Of a stretch of DNA of 64,000 bases, positions 8,399-17,598 are shown piece by piece. The DNA is from Pandoraea sp. PE-S2T-3 (GTDB lineage: Bacteria > Pseudomonadota > Gammaproteobacteria > Burkholderiales > Burkholderiaceae): contig NZ_NGUQ01000014.1 of NCBI RefSeq assembly GCF_002179965.1, positions 310,001 through 374,000 on the forward strand, in the 5' to 3' direction. Position numbers and translations under genes: made by a program. Numbering within the stretch: the stretch's first letter is position 1; each line of letters opens with the position of its first letter. Below the pieces are notes generated by a model that searched no databases, was not told the origin of the DNA, and saw only the letters and a list, made by a program, of their open reading frames with translations.

Positions 8399-9112
8399 AT
8401 GTCGACCATCGCCGCTCACCTCGACGCCGTCCTCTCCCGGATCGCCCAAGCTACCGCCAACGCCCATCGCCCAGCAGGCAGCGTGCAATTGCTCGCCGTC
8501 TCGAAAACCTTTGGGGCCGACGCGGTGCGCGATGCCATGGCCGCCGGGCAACTAGCCTTCGGCGAAAACTATGTGCAAGAGGCCCTCGACAAGATCGCGG
8601 CGCTGGCCGGCGCGACGGTCGACGGCAAACCGCTCGAATGGCACTTTATCGGGCCGCTGCAAAGCAATAAGACCCGCCCGGTCGCGGAACACTTCGCCTG
8701 GGTCCACTCGGTCGACCGGCTCAAGATCGCGGAACGCCTGAGCGCGCAACGTCCCGCCGATATGCCGCCGCTTAAGGTCTGCCTGCAAGTGAATATCAGC
8801 GGTGAAGCCAGCAAGAGCGGCATTCCCCCGGCCGAGGTGCCGGAGACAGCGCGCGCGATTGCCGCCCTGCCCAACCTGCAACTGCGCGGCCTGATGGCCA
8901 TTCCCAAACCCGATGACGACCCCGTGCGCCAACGTGCGCCGCTGCGGGCGATGCGCGAACTGTTCGATGCGCTGCGCGCCGACGGTATGGCACTCGACAC
9001 ACTGTCGATGGGCATGTCCGGCGATCTGGAAGCCGCCATCGCGGAGGGTGCGACAATGGTGCGCATCGGCACCGCAATTTTCGGGGCCCGTGATTACGGG
9101 TCCCACGCCTGA
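8399..9112 (+). CDS. yggS: YggS-family pyridoxal phosphate homeostasis protein
   Basis: A 237-residue PLP-binding protein of the YggS/PROSC family, a single-domain alanine-racemase-like barrel that buffers cellular PLP without known catalysis. The PLP lysine lies in LLAVSKTFG, followed by FGENYVQEALDK and WHFIGPLQSNK. The phosphate-binding end has LSMGMSGDLEAAI and VRIGTAIFG. It is upstream of proC, the usual yggS-proC pairing. A good -10 box TATAAT lies at 8312-8317 without a clear -35. An 11-base direct repeat (GGGTAGCACCT at 8263 and 8286) sits just upstream. Confidence 0.93.
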   Translation: MSTIAAHLDAVLSRIAQATANAHRPAGSVQLLAVSKTFGADAVRDAMAAGQLAFGENYVQEALDKIAALAGATVDGKPLEWHFIGPLQSNKTRPVAEHFAWVHSVDRLKIAERLSAQRPADMPPLKVCLQVNISGEASKSGIPPAEVPETARAIAALPNLQLRGLMAIPKPDDDPVRQRAPLRAMRELFDALRADGMALDTLSMGMSGDLEAAIAEGATMVRIGTAIFGARDYGSHA

Positions 9113-9224
9113 GGCACTACGGATTTAGCGCGCGCAGGCGATTTCGGATGACGGACGAGTCGCAGACTCGCCACGGCATGACACGGTAACGACGCAAACG
9201 ACTCACGCAACGCAAAGGATGGTT

Positions 9225-10037
9225 ATGAGAATTGCATTCATCGGCGGCGGCAATATGGCCAACGCCCTGATCGGCGGACTGGTGGGACGCGGCACGGCAC
9301 CGCGCGACATTCTCGCGATCGACGTCAACGAATCGACCCGCGAGGGCCTCGTCAAACAATACGGCATCGAAACCGCCAGCGCGCCCAACGACCGCCTGCG
9401 CGACTACGACACGCTGGTGCTGGCCGTGAAGCCGCAAGTCCTCAAGGACGTGGCCCAAGCCCTGCAACCGCATCTGAACACGCAACTGGTCATCAGCATC
9501 GCAGCCGGTATCCGCGCGTCGGATCTGGCCCGCTGGCTTGGCGGTCACAACCAGATCGTGCGCTGCATGCCGAACACGCCTGCCTTGATCGGCATGGGCA
9601 TCACGGGGCTGGCAGCCCTCTCGGGCGTGGACACCGATCAGCGCAAGCGCGCCGAAACGGTGCTCGGCGCCGCCGGTCAGATCGTCTGGGTGGAAAAGGA
9701 AAGCCAGCTCGACGGCGTCACGGCGATCTCGGGCAGCGGCCCGGCCTATGTGTTCTATTTCATCGAAGCCCTTGAGCAAGCCGCACAAGAACTGGGCTTC
9801 TCGCCGGAACAAGGCCGCCAATTGGCGATCGCCACGTTCACCGGCGCATCACAACTGGCCGCACAATCGAGCGAACCCGCCAGCGTGCTGCGCGAGCGCG
9901 TGACCTCGAAGGGCGGCACCACGTTCGCCGCACTCAGCTCGTTCGATCGCGATTCGATCAAGGCCGCCATCGTGCGCGGTGTGCACGCCGCCAATACGCG
10001 TGCGAAAGAACTGGGCGACGAACTCGGCGATGCCTGA
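9225..10037 (+). CDS. proC: Pyrroline-5-carboxylate reductase
   Basis: A 270-residue enzyme that reduces 1-pyrroline-5-carboxylate to L-proline with NAD(P)H, the last step of proline synthesis. The N-terminal Rossmann motif is IAFIGGGNMANALIGGL. Later come VKPQVLKDV, RCMPNTPALIGMGI and the C-terminal signature SGSGPAYVFYFIEALEQAA. The second of two close ATG codons (9225) is preferred because AAAGGA at 9214-9219 then sits at normal spacing; the ATG at 9219 overlaps it. It is followed by a strong hairpin terminator. Confidence 0.95.
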   Translation: MRIAFIGGGNMANALIGGLVGRGTAPRDILAIDVNESTREGLVKQYGIETASAPNDRLRDYDTLVLAVKPQVLKDVAQALQPHLNTQLVISIAAGIRASDLARWLGGHNQIVRCMPNTPALIGMGITGLAALSGVDTDQRKRAETVLGAAGQIVWVEKESQLDGVTAISGSGPAYVFYFIEALEQAAQELGFSPEQGRQLAIATFTGASQLAAQSSEPASVLRERVTSKGGTTFAALSSFDRDSIKAAIVRGVHAANTRAKELGDELGDA

Positions 10038-10083
10038 AGGTCACTAAGGTTCGACCTCACCGGCACGACCTGCCGGTGAATGC

Positions 10084-10124
10084 AAAAACGGCGCGAATGA
10101 TCGACAGATCACCGCGCCGTTTTT
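10084..10124. terminator. Bidirectional rho-independent terminator
   Basis: AAAAACGGCGCG (10084-10095) pairs perfectly with CGCGCCGTTTTT (10113-10124). The A-run on one side and T-run on the other make it work for both proC and the convergent ubiA. Confidence 0.9.
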
Positions 10125-10167
10125 CTTTTCTGCGCTCTCCGCAGTTGCGCGCCGCAAGCGCGCGCCT

Positions 10168-11040
10168 TCAGCCGTGCGCCGTCAGCAGGTAATGTCCGGC
10201 GATACCGGCGAAGACGGCGGCACCGAGCCAGTTGTTATGACGGAACGCCGCAAAGCAAGGCATGCGCTCGCGCTCGCGAATCAGGAAGTAGTGATAAATG
10301 GCGCAACCCACCGCCACCGCGATGCCCAGCCAGAACGGCCAGCCGAACCCCAGATACGCGCCCACACCGGCCTGAATGCCCAACGCCACAACGTAGCAAA
10401 GCATGATCGCGGCAACGTCGAAGCGGCCGAAGGTGATGGCGGATGTCTTGATGCCGATCTTCAGATCGTCGTCGCGATCGACCATCGCGTATTCGGTGTC
10501 GTACGCCACCGACCAGAACACGTTGGAGAGCAGCAGAATCCACGCCAGCATCGGCACTTGGTCCTGCACGGCCGCAAACGCCATCGGAATACCGAAGCCG
10601 AAGGCGACGCCCAGATACGCCTGCGGAATCGCCAGAAAACGCTTGGTGAACGGATACGTGCCCGCGACGAACAACGCCGGGATCGACAGCCACTTGGTCA
10701 GCGCATTGAGCGGCAGGATCAACAGGAAGCTCGCCAGTGCCAGCGTCGCGGCGACGGCTACCGCTTCCCACGCGCGAATGCGGCCCGAGGTGATCGGACG
10801 CTCCTGCGTGCGTTTGACGTATTTATCGAAGTCACGGTCGGCGTAATCGTTGATGGCACAACCGGCCGAGCGCATCAGGAAGGTGCCGAGCGTGAAGATC
10901 AGGACGAGCAGCGGATCGGGATGCCCGCTGGAGGCGATCCACAGCGCGGCGAGCGTCGGCCACAACAGCAGCACGGTGCCGATCGGCTTGTCGAGTCGAA
11001 CGAGTCGGAAGTAAAGCGGAAGGCGTTGAGCGAGCAACAT
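10168..11040 (-). CDS. ubiA: 4-hydroxybenzoate octaprenyltransferase
   Basis: An integral inner-membrane prenyltransferase of 290 residues that attaches a polyprenyl chain to 4-hydroxybenzoate in ubiquinone synthesis. Both aspartate-rich motifs are present: NDYADRDFD near residue 66 and the second, [16 protein letters not shown], near 188. Both bind Mg-diphosphate. About nine transmembrane helices are apparent. ATG 11040 ([19 protein letters not shown]) is preferred to a GTG three codons upstream, though no good Shine-Dalgarno separates them. Confidence 0.94.
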   Translation of the reverse strand: MLLAQRLPLYFRLVRLDKPIGTVLLLWPTLAALWIASSGHPDPLLVLIFTLGTFLMRSAGCAINDYADRDFDKYVKRTQERPITSGRIRAWEAVAVAATLALASFLLILPLNALTKWLSIPALFVAGTYPFTKRFLAIPQAYLGVAFGFGIPMAFAAVQDQVPMLAWILLLSNVFWSVAYDTEYAMVDRDDDLKIGIKTSAITFGRFDVAAIMLCYVVALGIQAGVGAYLGFGWPFWLGIAVAVGCAIYHYFLIRERERMPCFAAFRHNNWLGAAVFAGIAGHYLLTAHG

Positions 11041-11138
11041 GGGCGGCACACAGGGAGACTTGTGGCGACATTGTAGGTCACGCGCCGGATGCCCGCCAAG
11101 GCGAGGTTCCGGCCAGCAAGACCTGATTTACCGTTGGC

Positions 11139-12539
11139 TTACCAGATCCAGAACATCAGCAGCCAGAGCCAGTTGACCAGCGCCAGCGCCGCCACGATGC
11201 CAGCCATGCCGGCAAGACGACGGCCCAGCGTGCGCGCATGGCGGCCCGTCACGCGCCAGCCCAGCCACAGGCTCCACAGCGTGGTGGCGGCCAGAATGCT
11301 GGCACGCACGTCGTTGGCCCAGTACACCGGCAGATGCTCGGCACGCAGCAGGCTGACGGTGGTCGCCGACAGGCCGATGAACACGCCTGCGCCCGCAATC
11401 GGAATCAACGCCTGCACCAGATGGTTGAAACGCGAGGTCTGCCACGGGCCCATCGCGCGGTTGGCCAGCGCAAAGATGATCGTGAAAGCCAATCCGAGCA
11501 ACACGCCGTTGCCAACGATGTAGGCGACGACCAGACCGCCGTCGAGCCACGAGAACACGTCGCTCTGATCGGGATAGTTCGTGAACACGAACCACGGCGC
11601 ATTGGTCTCGAACGGCCACATGATGTTGCGATCGATGAGCCACGACGCGATCGCCGTCTTGACGGTGACGAACCACGGGTTCACGGTCCAGTGGAACGCG
11701 CCGATGGCCACGCCGAGCAGGCCGTACATCAGGAGAATGCTGTCCCACACGCTGTTGTTTTCGGTCGCGCCGAACTTCACGATTTCTTCGCTCGGCGAAC
11801 GCCCCGCAAGCTCGATTGCGTCGCGGTGTCCGGCACAGCGGCCGCACATATGGCACTGCGCACCGCCCTTCATATTGCGCAGCGGCACGATGGGCGCGCA
11901 ATTGACCGGGATGATCTTGTGACCGTTGGTGTGATACGACTGACGCCACGCGTCTTCGTTGACCTTGAAGTGGAACGGCGCGAGGCGCGCCAGCAACGAG
12001 AACACGCCGTTGACCGGGCACAGATACTTGCACCAGACCCGCTTGTCGCGTCCGTAGAAGTAACCGATCACCATCGCCCCGATGGTCGAGCCGCCCAAGA
12101 CGAGCAGCACGGCTTTCGGATACTGATAGACGCTGACCATCTGGCCGTAGAGCGTGGTCCCGGCAAAGGCCACGAAGGGCCAGCCGCCCCAGCGCATCCA
12201 GCGCGGAATGGCGCGGCCACGGCCGTGACGGCTGGCGAATTCGGAGAGGGTGCCTTCGGGGCAGAGCACCCCGCACCACACGCGTCCCATCAAGACCATG
12301 CTGATGAGCACAAACGGCCACCAGATGCCCCAGAAGGTGAACTGGGCGAAGACGGTGAGGTTGTTCAGAATGTGCGCCGTCTCGTCAGGCAACGGCATCA
12401 TGACCGGCACGCAGATGAGGAACGCATAAACCAAGACGATGCCCCACTGCACGCCGCGGATCAGTTTGCCGTGGCGTTGCATCCAAAGGCCCACGCGGGC
12501 CAGCAGGTTCGGGACAGGTATGGCGATGCTCATGCTCAA
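11139..12539 (-). CDS. ftrD: Polyferredoxin-like membrane protein of the ferrous iron system, FtrD
   Basis: A 466-residue membrane protein of the NapH/CcoG-like 4Fe-4S family. Its position directly after an FTR1 permease, a cupredoxin and a P19 protein marks it as FtrD, thought to handle electrons during FtrABCD iron uptake. Cysteine motifs are VWCGVLCPEGTLSEF, VWCKYLCPVNGVF and CHMCGRCAGH. The last lacks the second CxxxCP half of a full ferredoxin cluster. There are roughly eight to ten hydrophobic helices. It is separated from ftrC by 152 bases, more than the other gaps in the operon. Confidence 0.85.
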   Translation of the reverse strand: MSMSIAIPVPNLLARVGLWMQRHGKLIRGVQWGIVLVYAFLICVPVMMPLPDETAHILNNLTVFAQFTFWGIWWPFVLISMVLMGRVWCGVLCPEGTLSEFASRHGRGRAIPRWMRWGGWPFVAFAGTTLYGQMVSVYQYPKAVLLVLGGSTIGAMVIGYFYGRDKRVWCKYLCPVNGVFSLLARLAPFHFKVNEDAWRQSYHTNGHKIIPVNCAPIVPLRNMKGGAQCHMCGRCAGHRDAIELAGRSPSEEIVKFGATENNSVWDSILLMYGLLGVAIGAFHWTVNPWFVTVKTAIASWLIDRNIMWPFETNAPWFVFTNYPDQSDVFSWLDGGLVVAYIVGNGVLLGLAFTIIFALANRAMGPWQTSRFNHLVQALIPIAGAGVFIGLSATTVSLLRAEHLPVYWANDVRASILAATTLWSLWLGWRVTGRHARTLGRRLAGMAGIVAALALVNWLWLLMFWIW

Positions 12540-12670
12540 CTCGTGCTTCGGGGGATTGCTTCAGCGGCCTGACGGACTCTTTATCCAGCGTGGTCCGTGC
12601 AGGCCGGTCTGGCCAAATGGCCAATCGGGTGGTTCGTGCCGCCCGGGTACGGCTCAGTTACGACTCAACT

Positions 12671-12692
12671 CATTTACCGCGCATTTACCGCT
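12671..12692. repeat. 11-bp tandem repeat ending in the ftrC stop codon
   Basis: Units CATTTACCGCG and CATTTACCGCT, followed by a partial TATGC. The stop of ftrC (TAA on the minus strand, 12692-12694) uses the last base of the second unit. One of several stop-codon repeats in the window. Confidence 0.7.
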
Positions 12693-13528
12693 TATGCAGC
12701 CTTCACCTGCTTGGCCGGGGCACCTGCGCGCTTCAACAGCGCCCAGATGAACAGCCAGTACAGCGCATACACCAACAGGTTCATGCCGGCCGGGTGGGCC
12801 CGGTAGCCGGTCAGCGTGGCGACCAGACCGCCAAACGGGCTGGTGTCGTCAAGAATCGCGGAAGTATCCCACAGTTGATCGACCAGTGTCGGCACGAGCT
12901 CCAGCGAGATCAAACGGTCCAGACCCGACTCCAGCAGGCCCGCGGCGAGGAACAACAACATGATTTCCGTCACGCGGAAAAACAGTCGCCACGAGAACAC
13001 CTTGCCGCCCAGTTGCAGCAGCCAGAACGTCAGCAGCGCCAGCACGAAACCGATCACCACGGCCAGCCACATCGTCAGCGGCACGCTGCCTTGCTGACCA
13101 AAACCGATGCCGTACAGGAAGATCGCCGTCTCGCTGCCTTCACGGGCAATCGCCAGCGCCACCAGAATCAGCACACCCCACCAGGTGCCCTGATCGTGCG
13201 TTTTCTGTAGCGACGACTCCATGTCGCGCTTGAGCGTGCGGCCATGCCGCTTCATCCAGAAAACCATCTGCACGATCAGCACACAGGCGATCAGCACCAT
13301 GGCGGTCTGGAAGTAGTCTTGCGCGTCGCCCGAGAGCACTTCGGTGAAACCGACCAGTGCGGCGCCGAGTGCCACGGCGGCCGCAATCCCCAGTGCTACG
13401 CCGGCCCACAGATAGGGCAGGCCGCGCTTGGCGCCGTGCTCTGGGTTGGCCAGCCAGGCATGCAGAATGCCTACGACCAGCAGTGCCTCGACGCTTTCGC
13501 GCCAGACGATGAACATGACCTGACCCAT
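12692..13528 (-). CDS. ftrC: FTR1-family iron permease FtrC
   Basis: A 278-residue inner-membrane permease of the FTR1/EfeU family. Both iron-translocating R-E-x-x-E motifs are present: WRESVEALLV near residue 9 and AREGSETAIFLYG near 128. About seven transmembrane helices fit the family. In the FtrABCD system it carries iron across the inner membrane after FtrA binds and FtrB oxidises ferrous iron. It lies 52 bases after ftrB. Its 3' end coincides with a short tandem repeat. Confidence 0.93.
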   Translation of the reverse strand: MGQVMFIVWRESVEALLVVGILHAWLANPEHGAKRGLPYLWAGVALGIAAAVALGAALVGFTEVLSGDAQDYFQTAMVLIACVLIVQMVFWMKRHGRTLKRDMESSLQKTHDQGTWWGVLILVALAIAREGSETAIFLYGIGFGQQGSVPLTMWLAVVIGFVLALLTFWLLQLGGKVFSWRLFFRVTEIMLLFLAAGLLESGLDRLISLELVPTLVDQLWDTSAILDDTSPFGGLVATLTGYRAHPAGMNLLVYALYWLFIWALLKRAGAPAKQVKAA

Positions 13529-13552
13529 CGTGCAATTCCTTTAGTGTTGCTC

Positions 13553-13582
13553 GTTGATACTTGTTGATGCTTGCTGATACTT
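13553..13582. repeat. 10-bp tandem repeat x3 touching the ftrB stop codon
   Basis: Units GTTGATACTT, GTTGATGCTT and GCTGATACTT run head to tail. The stop of ftrB occupies 13581-13583, so the array ends inside it. The array fills most of the ftrB-ftrC spacer and lies upstream of the ftrB stop on the plus strand, that is, downstream in transcription. Confidence 0.8.
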
Positions 13583-13937
13583 ACTTGGCGACGATCACGC
13601 CTTGCGCCTGCTGATGGAAATCGTCGAAAAACTTGTACTCGCCCGGTTGCAGCGGGGCGATCACGACAAACGACTGCGCGCCCGGTGCGAGCACCTTTTC
13701 CTTGCGCAGTTGCAGGCTCTCGAACTCGACCGCGTTCGTGCCGGTGTTATGCACTTCGATCTTGATGCGCTTGCCGGCCGGCACTTCGATGCGGGCGGGG
13801 TTGAGCTTGCCGTTGTTCATTTCCAGCTTGAACGTGGGAAGTTCGTCCGCGCGGGCAAGCGAGGGGCCGCCGAGTGCGAACAACGTGGCCAGCACGGCCA
13901 TCATCGTGGCCAGCAGGCGCGCGATGCGCTGAATCAT
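13581..13937 (-). CDS. ftrB: Periplasmic cupredoxin-like protein FtrB
   Basis: A 118-residue secreted protein with a clear Sec signal peptide (MIQRIARLLATMMAVLATLF, cleavage likely near SLARA-DEL). The mature part is a single cupredoxin domain, with IEVPAGKRIKIEVHNTGTNA as the core and PGEYKFFDDFH near the C-terminus. In the Bordetella system FtrB is thought to oxidise periplasmic Fe(II) bound by FtrA before transport. A classic Cys-His-Met copper set is not obvious, so the metal site is uncertain. It lies 69 bases after ftrA. Confidence 0.85.
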   Translation of the reverse strand: MIQRIARLLATMMAVLATLFALGGPSLARADELPTFKLEMNNGKLNPARIEVPAGKRIKIEVHNTGTNAVEFESLQLRKEKVLAPGAQSFVVIAPLQPGEYKFFDDFHQQAQGVIVAK

Positions 13938-14006
13938 CCTTCATGCTCCAAATGAAAACAGCGTCGACCCGCCAACAGGCCAACGCTGCATCAAGATAGT
14001 CCGGGC

Positions 14007-14618
14007 TTAGTAGCCGCCCTTCTTGCCAATACCGCTGAACGTGAATTCGACGGTCTTCGTGATGGGCTTGAACCACGGACCCACGCCGGTTTCCTTGTCG
14101 ACGTGACGGCCGAAGCACCACGGGCCCATACCGCCGTGGGCAGCGTGTGCGCCCGATGCGGCCATCGCGCCGCCGCCCATCTTGCAACCGAATTCGGCCA
14201 GTGTGCCCGGGGCATTCACCACCATCGTCAGCGTGTACTTGCCCACGCCGTCGAGCTTCACGTTGTCGCCGTAGTGCGGGCCATCGCTCGCAACCATCGG
14301 CATCATCAGACCTTCGATGACCTTCGCGCTACCGGCCTTTTGCAGCTTGTACGTAATTTCCAGACCCGGAATCCAGTCGCCTTCGGCGTAACCGTTCGGG
14401 TTCTTGGCCACGGCGTGAATATCTGCCTCGAGGTGGATATCCGACTTCTTGGCATCGTTCATCATGCCGGCCGGTTCCATCGTGATCGGTTGCAGATAAA
14501 CGGTGTTGATTTCCATGCCTGCCGTGACCAGCGGCTTACCGATCGGAAACTCGGCGGCTTGCGCCAGGGTCGCTGCACCGGCGAGCAGCACCGCTGCCAC
14601 GAGGGATTTCACGCGCAT
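14007..14618 (-). CDS. ftrA: Periplasmic iron-binding P19-family protein FtrA
   Basis: A 203-residue secreted protein of the P19/Tpd (iron transporter) family with a signal peptide ending in TLAQA-AEF. The family's copper/iron site residues are visible: methionine and glutamate in AGMEINTVYLQP and the MMNDAKKSDIHLEADIHA segment with DIHLEADIHA. It is the first gene of the ftrABCD operon and has a Fur box just upstream of its start. It probably binds Fe(II) for delivery to FtrB and FtrC. Confidence 0.92.
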   Translation of the reverse strand: MRVKSLVAAVLLAGAATLAQAAEFPIGKPLVTAGMEINTVYLQPITMEPAGMMNDAKKSDIHLEADIHAVAKNPNGYAEGDWIPGLEITYKLQKAGSAKVIEGLMMPMVASDGPHYGDNVKLDGVGKYTLTMVVNAPGTLAEFGCKMGGGAMAASGAHAAHGGMGPWCFGRHVDKETGVGPWFKPITKTVEFTFSGIGKKGGY

Positions 14619-14643
14619 ACAAACTCCAGATTGTGAGGAAGTT

Positions 14644-14664
14644 AATGCAAATTATTCTCAATAA
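14644..14664 (-). promoter_or_regulatory. Fur box of the ftrABCD operon
   Basis: On the minus strand the core reads TGAGAAT-A-ATTTGCA, a close match to the 7-1-7 Fur site TGATAAT-N-ATTATCA. It lies about 25 bases upstream of the ftrA start, fitting iron repression. Confidence 0.75.
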
Positions 14665-15030
14665 GTTTAGCACTATCGCCACTACCCGACAAACCTGAAG
14701 TCGACGCTCCATGGGGTATTGCGGGGATTGAGAAGACGATGGGGACGCATTTTGCCCCATTTTTGCGCAGCGCTGGAACGCCTCGCTTCCGGCAGCGAGC
14801 CACCGTTGCGCACTGGCCAAAGTCACGGGGACGCCCGACAGGCGCGGGGTTGGCCGCTACAACGCCCCGTCACGCCTTGCTGCGGCGCACCAACGAGGCG
14901 CTTCCACCGCGGCATGGCGTCGCAGATTTCTTAGCAAATACCCATCCAGCGTTTACGGAAAATTACCAAGCCTGCGGAAATGCCCGAGCGGGATGGCCGA
15001 ACCGGCGCACCAAGACCGCCGGTCGACACC

Positions 15031-15067
15031 TTAGCGCCGAATTCTTAGCACCGAATTAGCGCTGAAT
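15031..15067. repeat. Three near-identical 12-mers downstream of the Lrp gene
   Basis: TTAGCGCCGAAT (15031), TTAGCACCGAAT (15045) and TTAGCGCTGAAT (15056) lie in the same orientation, 22 bases past the stop of the Lrp gene. The rest of the gap 14665-15088 holds no gene I can support. Confidence 0.55.
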
Positions 15068-15088
15068 CAGGGAGGAACCCTCGCCGGA

Positions 15089-15550
15089 TCAAGGCAACAC
15101 GCCGCCCCGGTCGATCTTCCGGGCGAGTACCACCGATGTGGTGGTGCGCGTCACACCGTCGATCTCGCCGATGGTGTCGAGCAGCGCGTCGAGTTGATCG
15201 GGCGACGCTGCATGCAGCCAGGCCACGTAGTCGAACTCGCCGCTGACGGTGCATAGCAGGTGAATCTCGGGCATCTTGTCGAGCCGTCGCTGGACATCGC
15301 GCCCGGAGCGCGGCTGCACGCTGATGCCTACGCACGCCTGCAAGCCGCCACCCACGGCGTCCTGCCCGAGCCGCACGGTGTAGCCGGCGATCACGCCCGC
15401 GCGCTCAAGCCGCCCGATACGTGCAAGCACCGTCGTACGCGCCACACCGAGCCGGCGCGCGAGATTGGCCGCACTTTCGCGGGCGTTCACGCGCAACAGC
15501 GCGAGCAGATTCCGGTCGAGTTCGTCGAGCGGCGTCGCGGACAAGGCCAT
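15089..15550 (-). CDS. Lrp/AsnC-family transcriptional regulator
   Basis: A 153-residue regulator with an N-terminal helix-turn-helix (LDELDRNLLALLRVNARESA, then LARRLGVARTTVLARIGRLE). It has a C-terminal RAM ligand-binding domain (VSGEFDYVAWLHAASPDQLD). ATG 15550 is chosen because GAGGT precedes it and upstream residues look non-coding. It is divergent from the amino acid ABC transporter 600 bases away, a plausible target because Lrp proteins sense amino acids, but the distance makes this weak. Confidence 0.88.
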   Translation of the reverse strand: MALSATPLDELDRNLLALLRVNARESAANLARRLGVARTTVLARIGRLERAGVIAGYTVRLGQDAVGGGLQACVGISVQPRSGRDVQRRLDKMPEIHLLCTVSGEFDYVAWLHAASPDQLDALLDTIGEIDGVTRTTTSVVLARKIDRGGVLP

Positions 15551-16005
15551 CAGACCTCGCCTTGCGACGCATCGTCGCCCAAGCACTTCGCGCCCGGATG
15601 AACCCGCCCCTGCCCACGCCCATGCTCGGCGCGCCCGGCGCTTGGCTGCGCGAACACCGCAGTTATTGATCTCAGGGCGAGGGGCTTGCGGTCGGTGGTG
15701 GTCATGACGGACTCGGCAGATGCGCGGACCCAAGCGAGGCCCGCGAGCGATAAAGCGCAAGTATAAAAGGTCCCTCGCCACGCGACACCCGGCATCTCCC
15801 CTCGCCGCCGCCCCTCCCCGACGTTCTCGGCTCATCGGACTTCCTCAATCAAGAGATACGATGACATGGCGGAAACACGTCCCCGTCAACCGATCGTTGA
15901 GGCAGCTTCATAGCCACGCCACACCCCCGCCGCACGGCATCCGGAGCGACTTACCCCTAGTCCTATCAAGGCCATAGCCTCGGGTATCCCCGCAAGCCCG
16001 CGCTA

Positions 16006-16035
16006 TTGACAACGCGGAATACCGATGCGCAAAAT
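16006..16035 (+). promoter_or_regulatory. Likely sigma-70 promoter of the amino acid ABC operon
   Basis: A consensus -35 TTGACA at 16006-16011 is followed after 18 bases by CAAAAT (16030-16035), four of six matches to TATAAT. It lies about 120 bases before the first permease gene. The remaining non-coding stretch 15551-16153 shows no gene. Confidence 0.45.
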
Positions 16036-16153
16036 CACATCACTTATATGACGACGTACAAGAAAGACCCTCCAGCGCAACCGCGGTTGTCATCACCGTG
16101 AAGGCACTACCTGGCGCGTCGGCCCCGAACGTCACCGGAGACAGGCGTTAGCC

Positions 16154-16948
16154 ATGCATTTTTCGTTGAATTTCGCCCCGCTGGTCCCTTATTGGCCAGT
16201 TTTCCTGGAGGGCGCGTGGCTCACGCTGAAGATGACGGTGTTGTCCGTGATCATCGGCACGGCACTCGGCACACTCGTGGCGTTCGCCAAACGAAGCCGT
16301 TATCGCCTGTTGTCGCGCTTGTGCGGCATCTACATCGAGTCGGTGCGCAACACCCCGTTCCTCGTCCAGATCTTCCTTCTCTATTTCGGCCTCGCGAGTC
16401 TGGGCATTCACATGCCGACGTTCGCTGCGGCGGTCATCGCGATGGTCATCAACATCGGCGCCTACGCGGCAGAGATCATCCGCGCGGGCATCGAGTCGGT
16501 GCCGCGCGGCCAGATCGAGGCGGCCGAGTGTCTGGGCCTGTCGAAATGGCGCATCGCGTGGCACGTGATGCTGCAACCGGCCATCGAGAAGGTGTACCCC
16601 GCGCTCACGACGCAGTTCATTCTGATGATGCAGGCCTCGGCCATGGCCTCGCAGATTTCTGCCGAAGAACTCACCGCTGTCGCCAACACGGTGCAGTCGG
16701 ACACGTTCCGCTCGCTCGAGACCTACATCGTCGTGGCCGTGCTCTATGTGGCGCTGTCGCTGTTGGTGAAGCTCGTCGCGTGGGCGTTCGGTGAATACCT
16801 CTTCAAGCGCCGCCGCACCGTGCGGCGCGCTGCCGCCCAGACAGCACAGGCCGCACGTCGTCGCGCGACAGCCGCGCGCGTGGCCGCAGCAAACCCGGGC
16901 AGCGCGACCAACACCAGCGGTACCCCCGCGCAACGGAGCGCGTCATGA
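16154..16948 (+). CDS. Polar amino acid ABC transporter permease (HisM/GlnP type)
   Basis: A 264-residue inner-membrane permease with five or so helices. It carries the EAA loop for ATPase contact (VPRGQIEAAECLGLSKWRIA, about residues 116-135), typical of the His/Glu/Gln family. SVRNTPFLVQIFLLYFGL is the other conserved stretch. The C-terminal 45 residues are an alanine/arginine-rich tail beyond the usual end. It overlaps the next permease by four bases, the first step of a permease-permease-ATPase-binding protein operon. Confidence 0.92.
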   Translation: MHFSLNFAPLVPYWPVFLEGAWLTLKMTVLSVIIGTALGTLVAFAKRSRYRLLSRLCGIYIESVRNTPFLVQIFLLYFGLASLGIHMPTFAAAVIAMVINIGAYAAEIIRAGIESVPRGQIEAAECLGLSKWRIAWHVMLQPAIEKVYPALTTQFILMMQASAMASQISAEELTAVANTVQSDTFRSLETYIVVAVLYVALSLLVKLVAWAFGEYLFKRRRTVRRAAAQTAQAARRRATAARVAAANPGSATNTSGTPAQRSAS

Positions 16949-17598
16949 TCGGCAGTTTTTCGTGGACCTATCTGGGTTATCTCGTGCAGTCGATCGGCTG
17001 GACGCTGGTGCTCTCGCTGATCGCGTTCGTGCTCGGCAGCGCCGGTGGCTTTCTCGTGATGCTCGCGCGCATCTCGCCGCGGCGCTGGCTGCGCTTGCCG
17101 GCGCAAATTTTCATCGAAGCGATTCAGGGCATACCGCTGCTGATTCTGCTGTTCATCGTGTATTTCGGCCTGTCGGTGTACGGCTTCGAATTGCCCGCCA
17201 TCGTGGCCGCGGCGCTCGCGCTGATGGTCTACACGAGCGCCTATCTCGGTGACATCTGGCGCGGCTGTGTGGAAGCGATGCCGCAAGCGCAATGGGAGGC
17301 GGCCGAGTGCCTGTCGTTCACCCGCTGGCAGACGTTGCGTCTCGTGATCATTCCGCAGGCCATCCGTTTGTCGCTGCCGCCCACGATTGGCTTTCTGGTG
17401 CAGATCATCAAGATGACGTCGCTGGCGTCGGTGATCGGCTTCGTCGAACTCACGCGCGCCGGCCAGATCATCAACAACTCGATTTTCCAGCCCTTCCTCG
17501 TGTTCTCGCTGGTGGGGGTGTTTTATTTTGTGCTGTGCTACCCACTATCACGCTGGAGCGCGGCACTGGAGGACAGGCTCAATGTCGGCAATCGTTAA
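16945..17598 (+). CDS. Polar amino acid ABC transporter permease, second subunit
   Basis: A 217-residue partner permease. It shows the family pattern AIQGIPLLILLFIVYFGLSV and the EAA loop (AMPQAQWEAAECLSFTRWQT). With the upstream permease it would form the heterodimeric membrane channel. Its start overlaps the previous stop and its end overlaps the ATPase gene by 17 bases, so the three are translationally coupled. Confidence 0.92.
   Translation: MIGSFSWTYLGYLVQSIGWTLVLSLIAFVLGSAGGFLVMLARISPRRWLRLPAQIFIEAIQGIPLLILLFIVYFGLSVYGFELPAIVAAALALMVYTSAYLGDIWRGCVEAMPQAQWEAAECLSFTRWQTLRLVIIPQAIRLSLPPTIGFLVQIIKMTSLASVIGFVELTRAGQIINNSIFQPFLVFSLVGVFYFVLCYPLSRWSAALEDRLNVGNR

Noticed and set aside
14983-15030. 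A tRNA-like stretch (GCCCGAGCGGGATGGCCGAA)
   Set aside because: It recalls a D arm, but no acceptor, anticodon or T arm can be built from the flanks.
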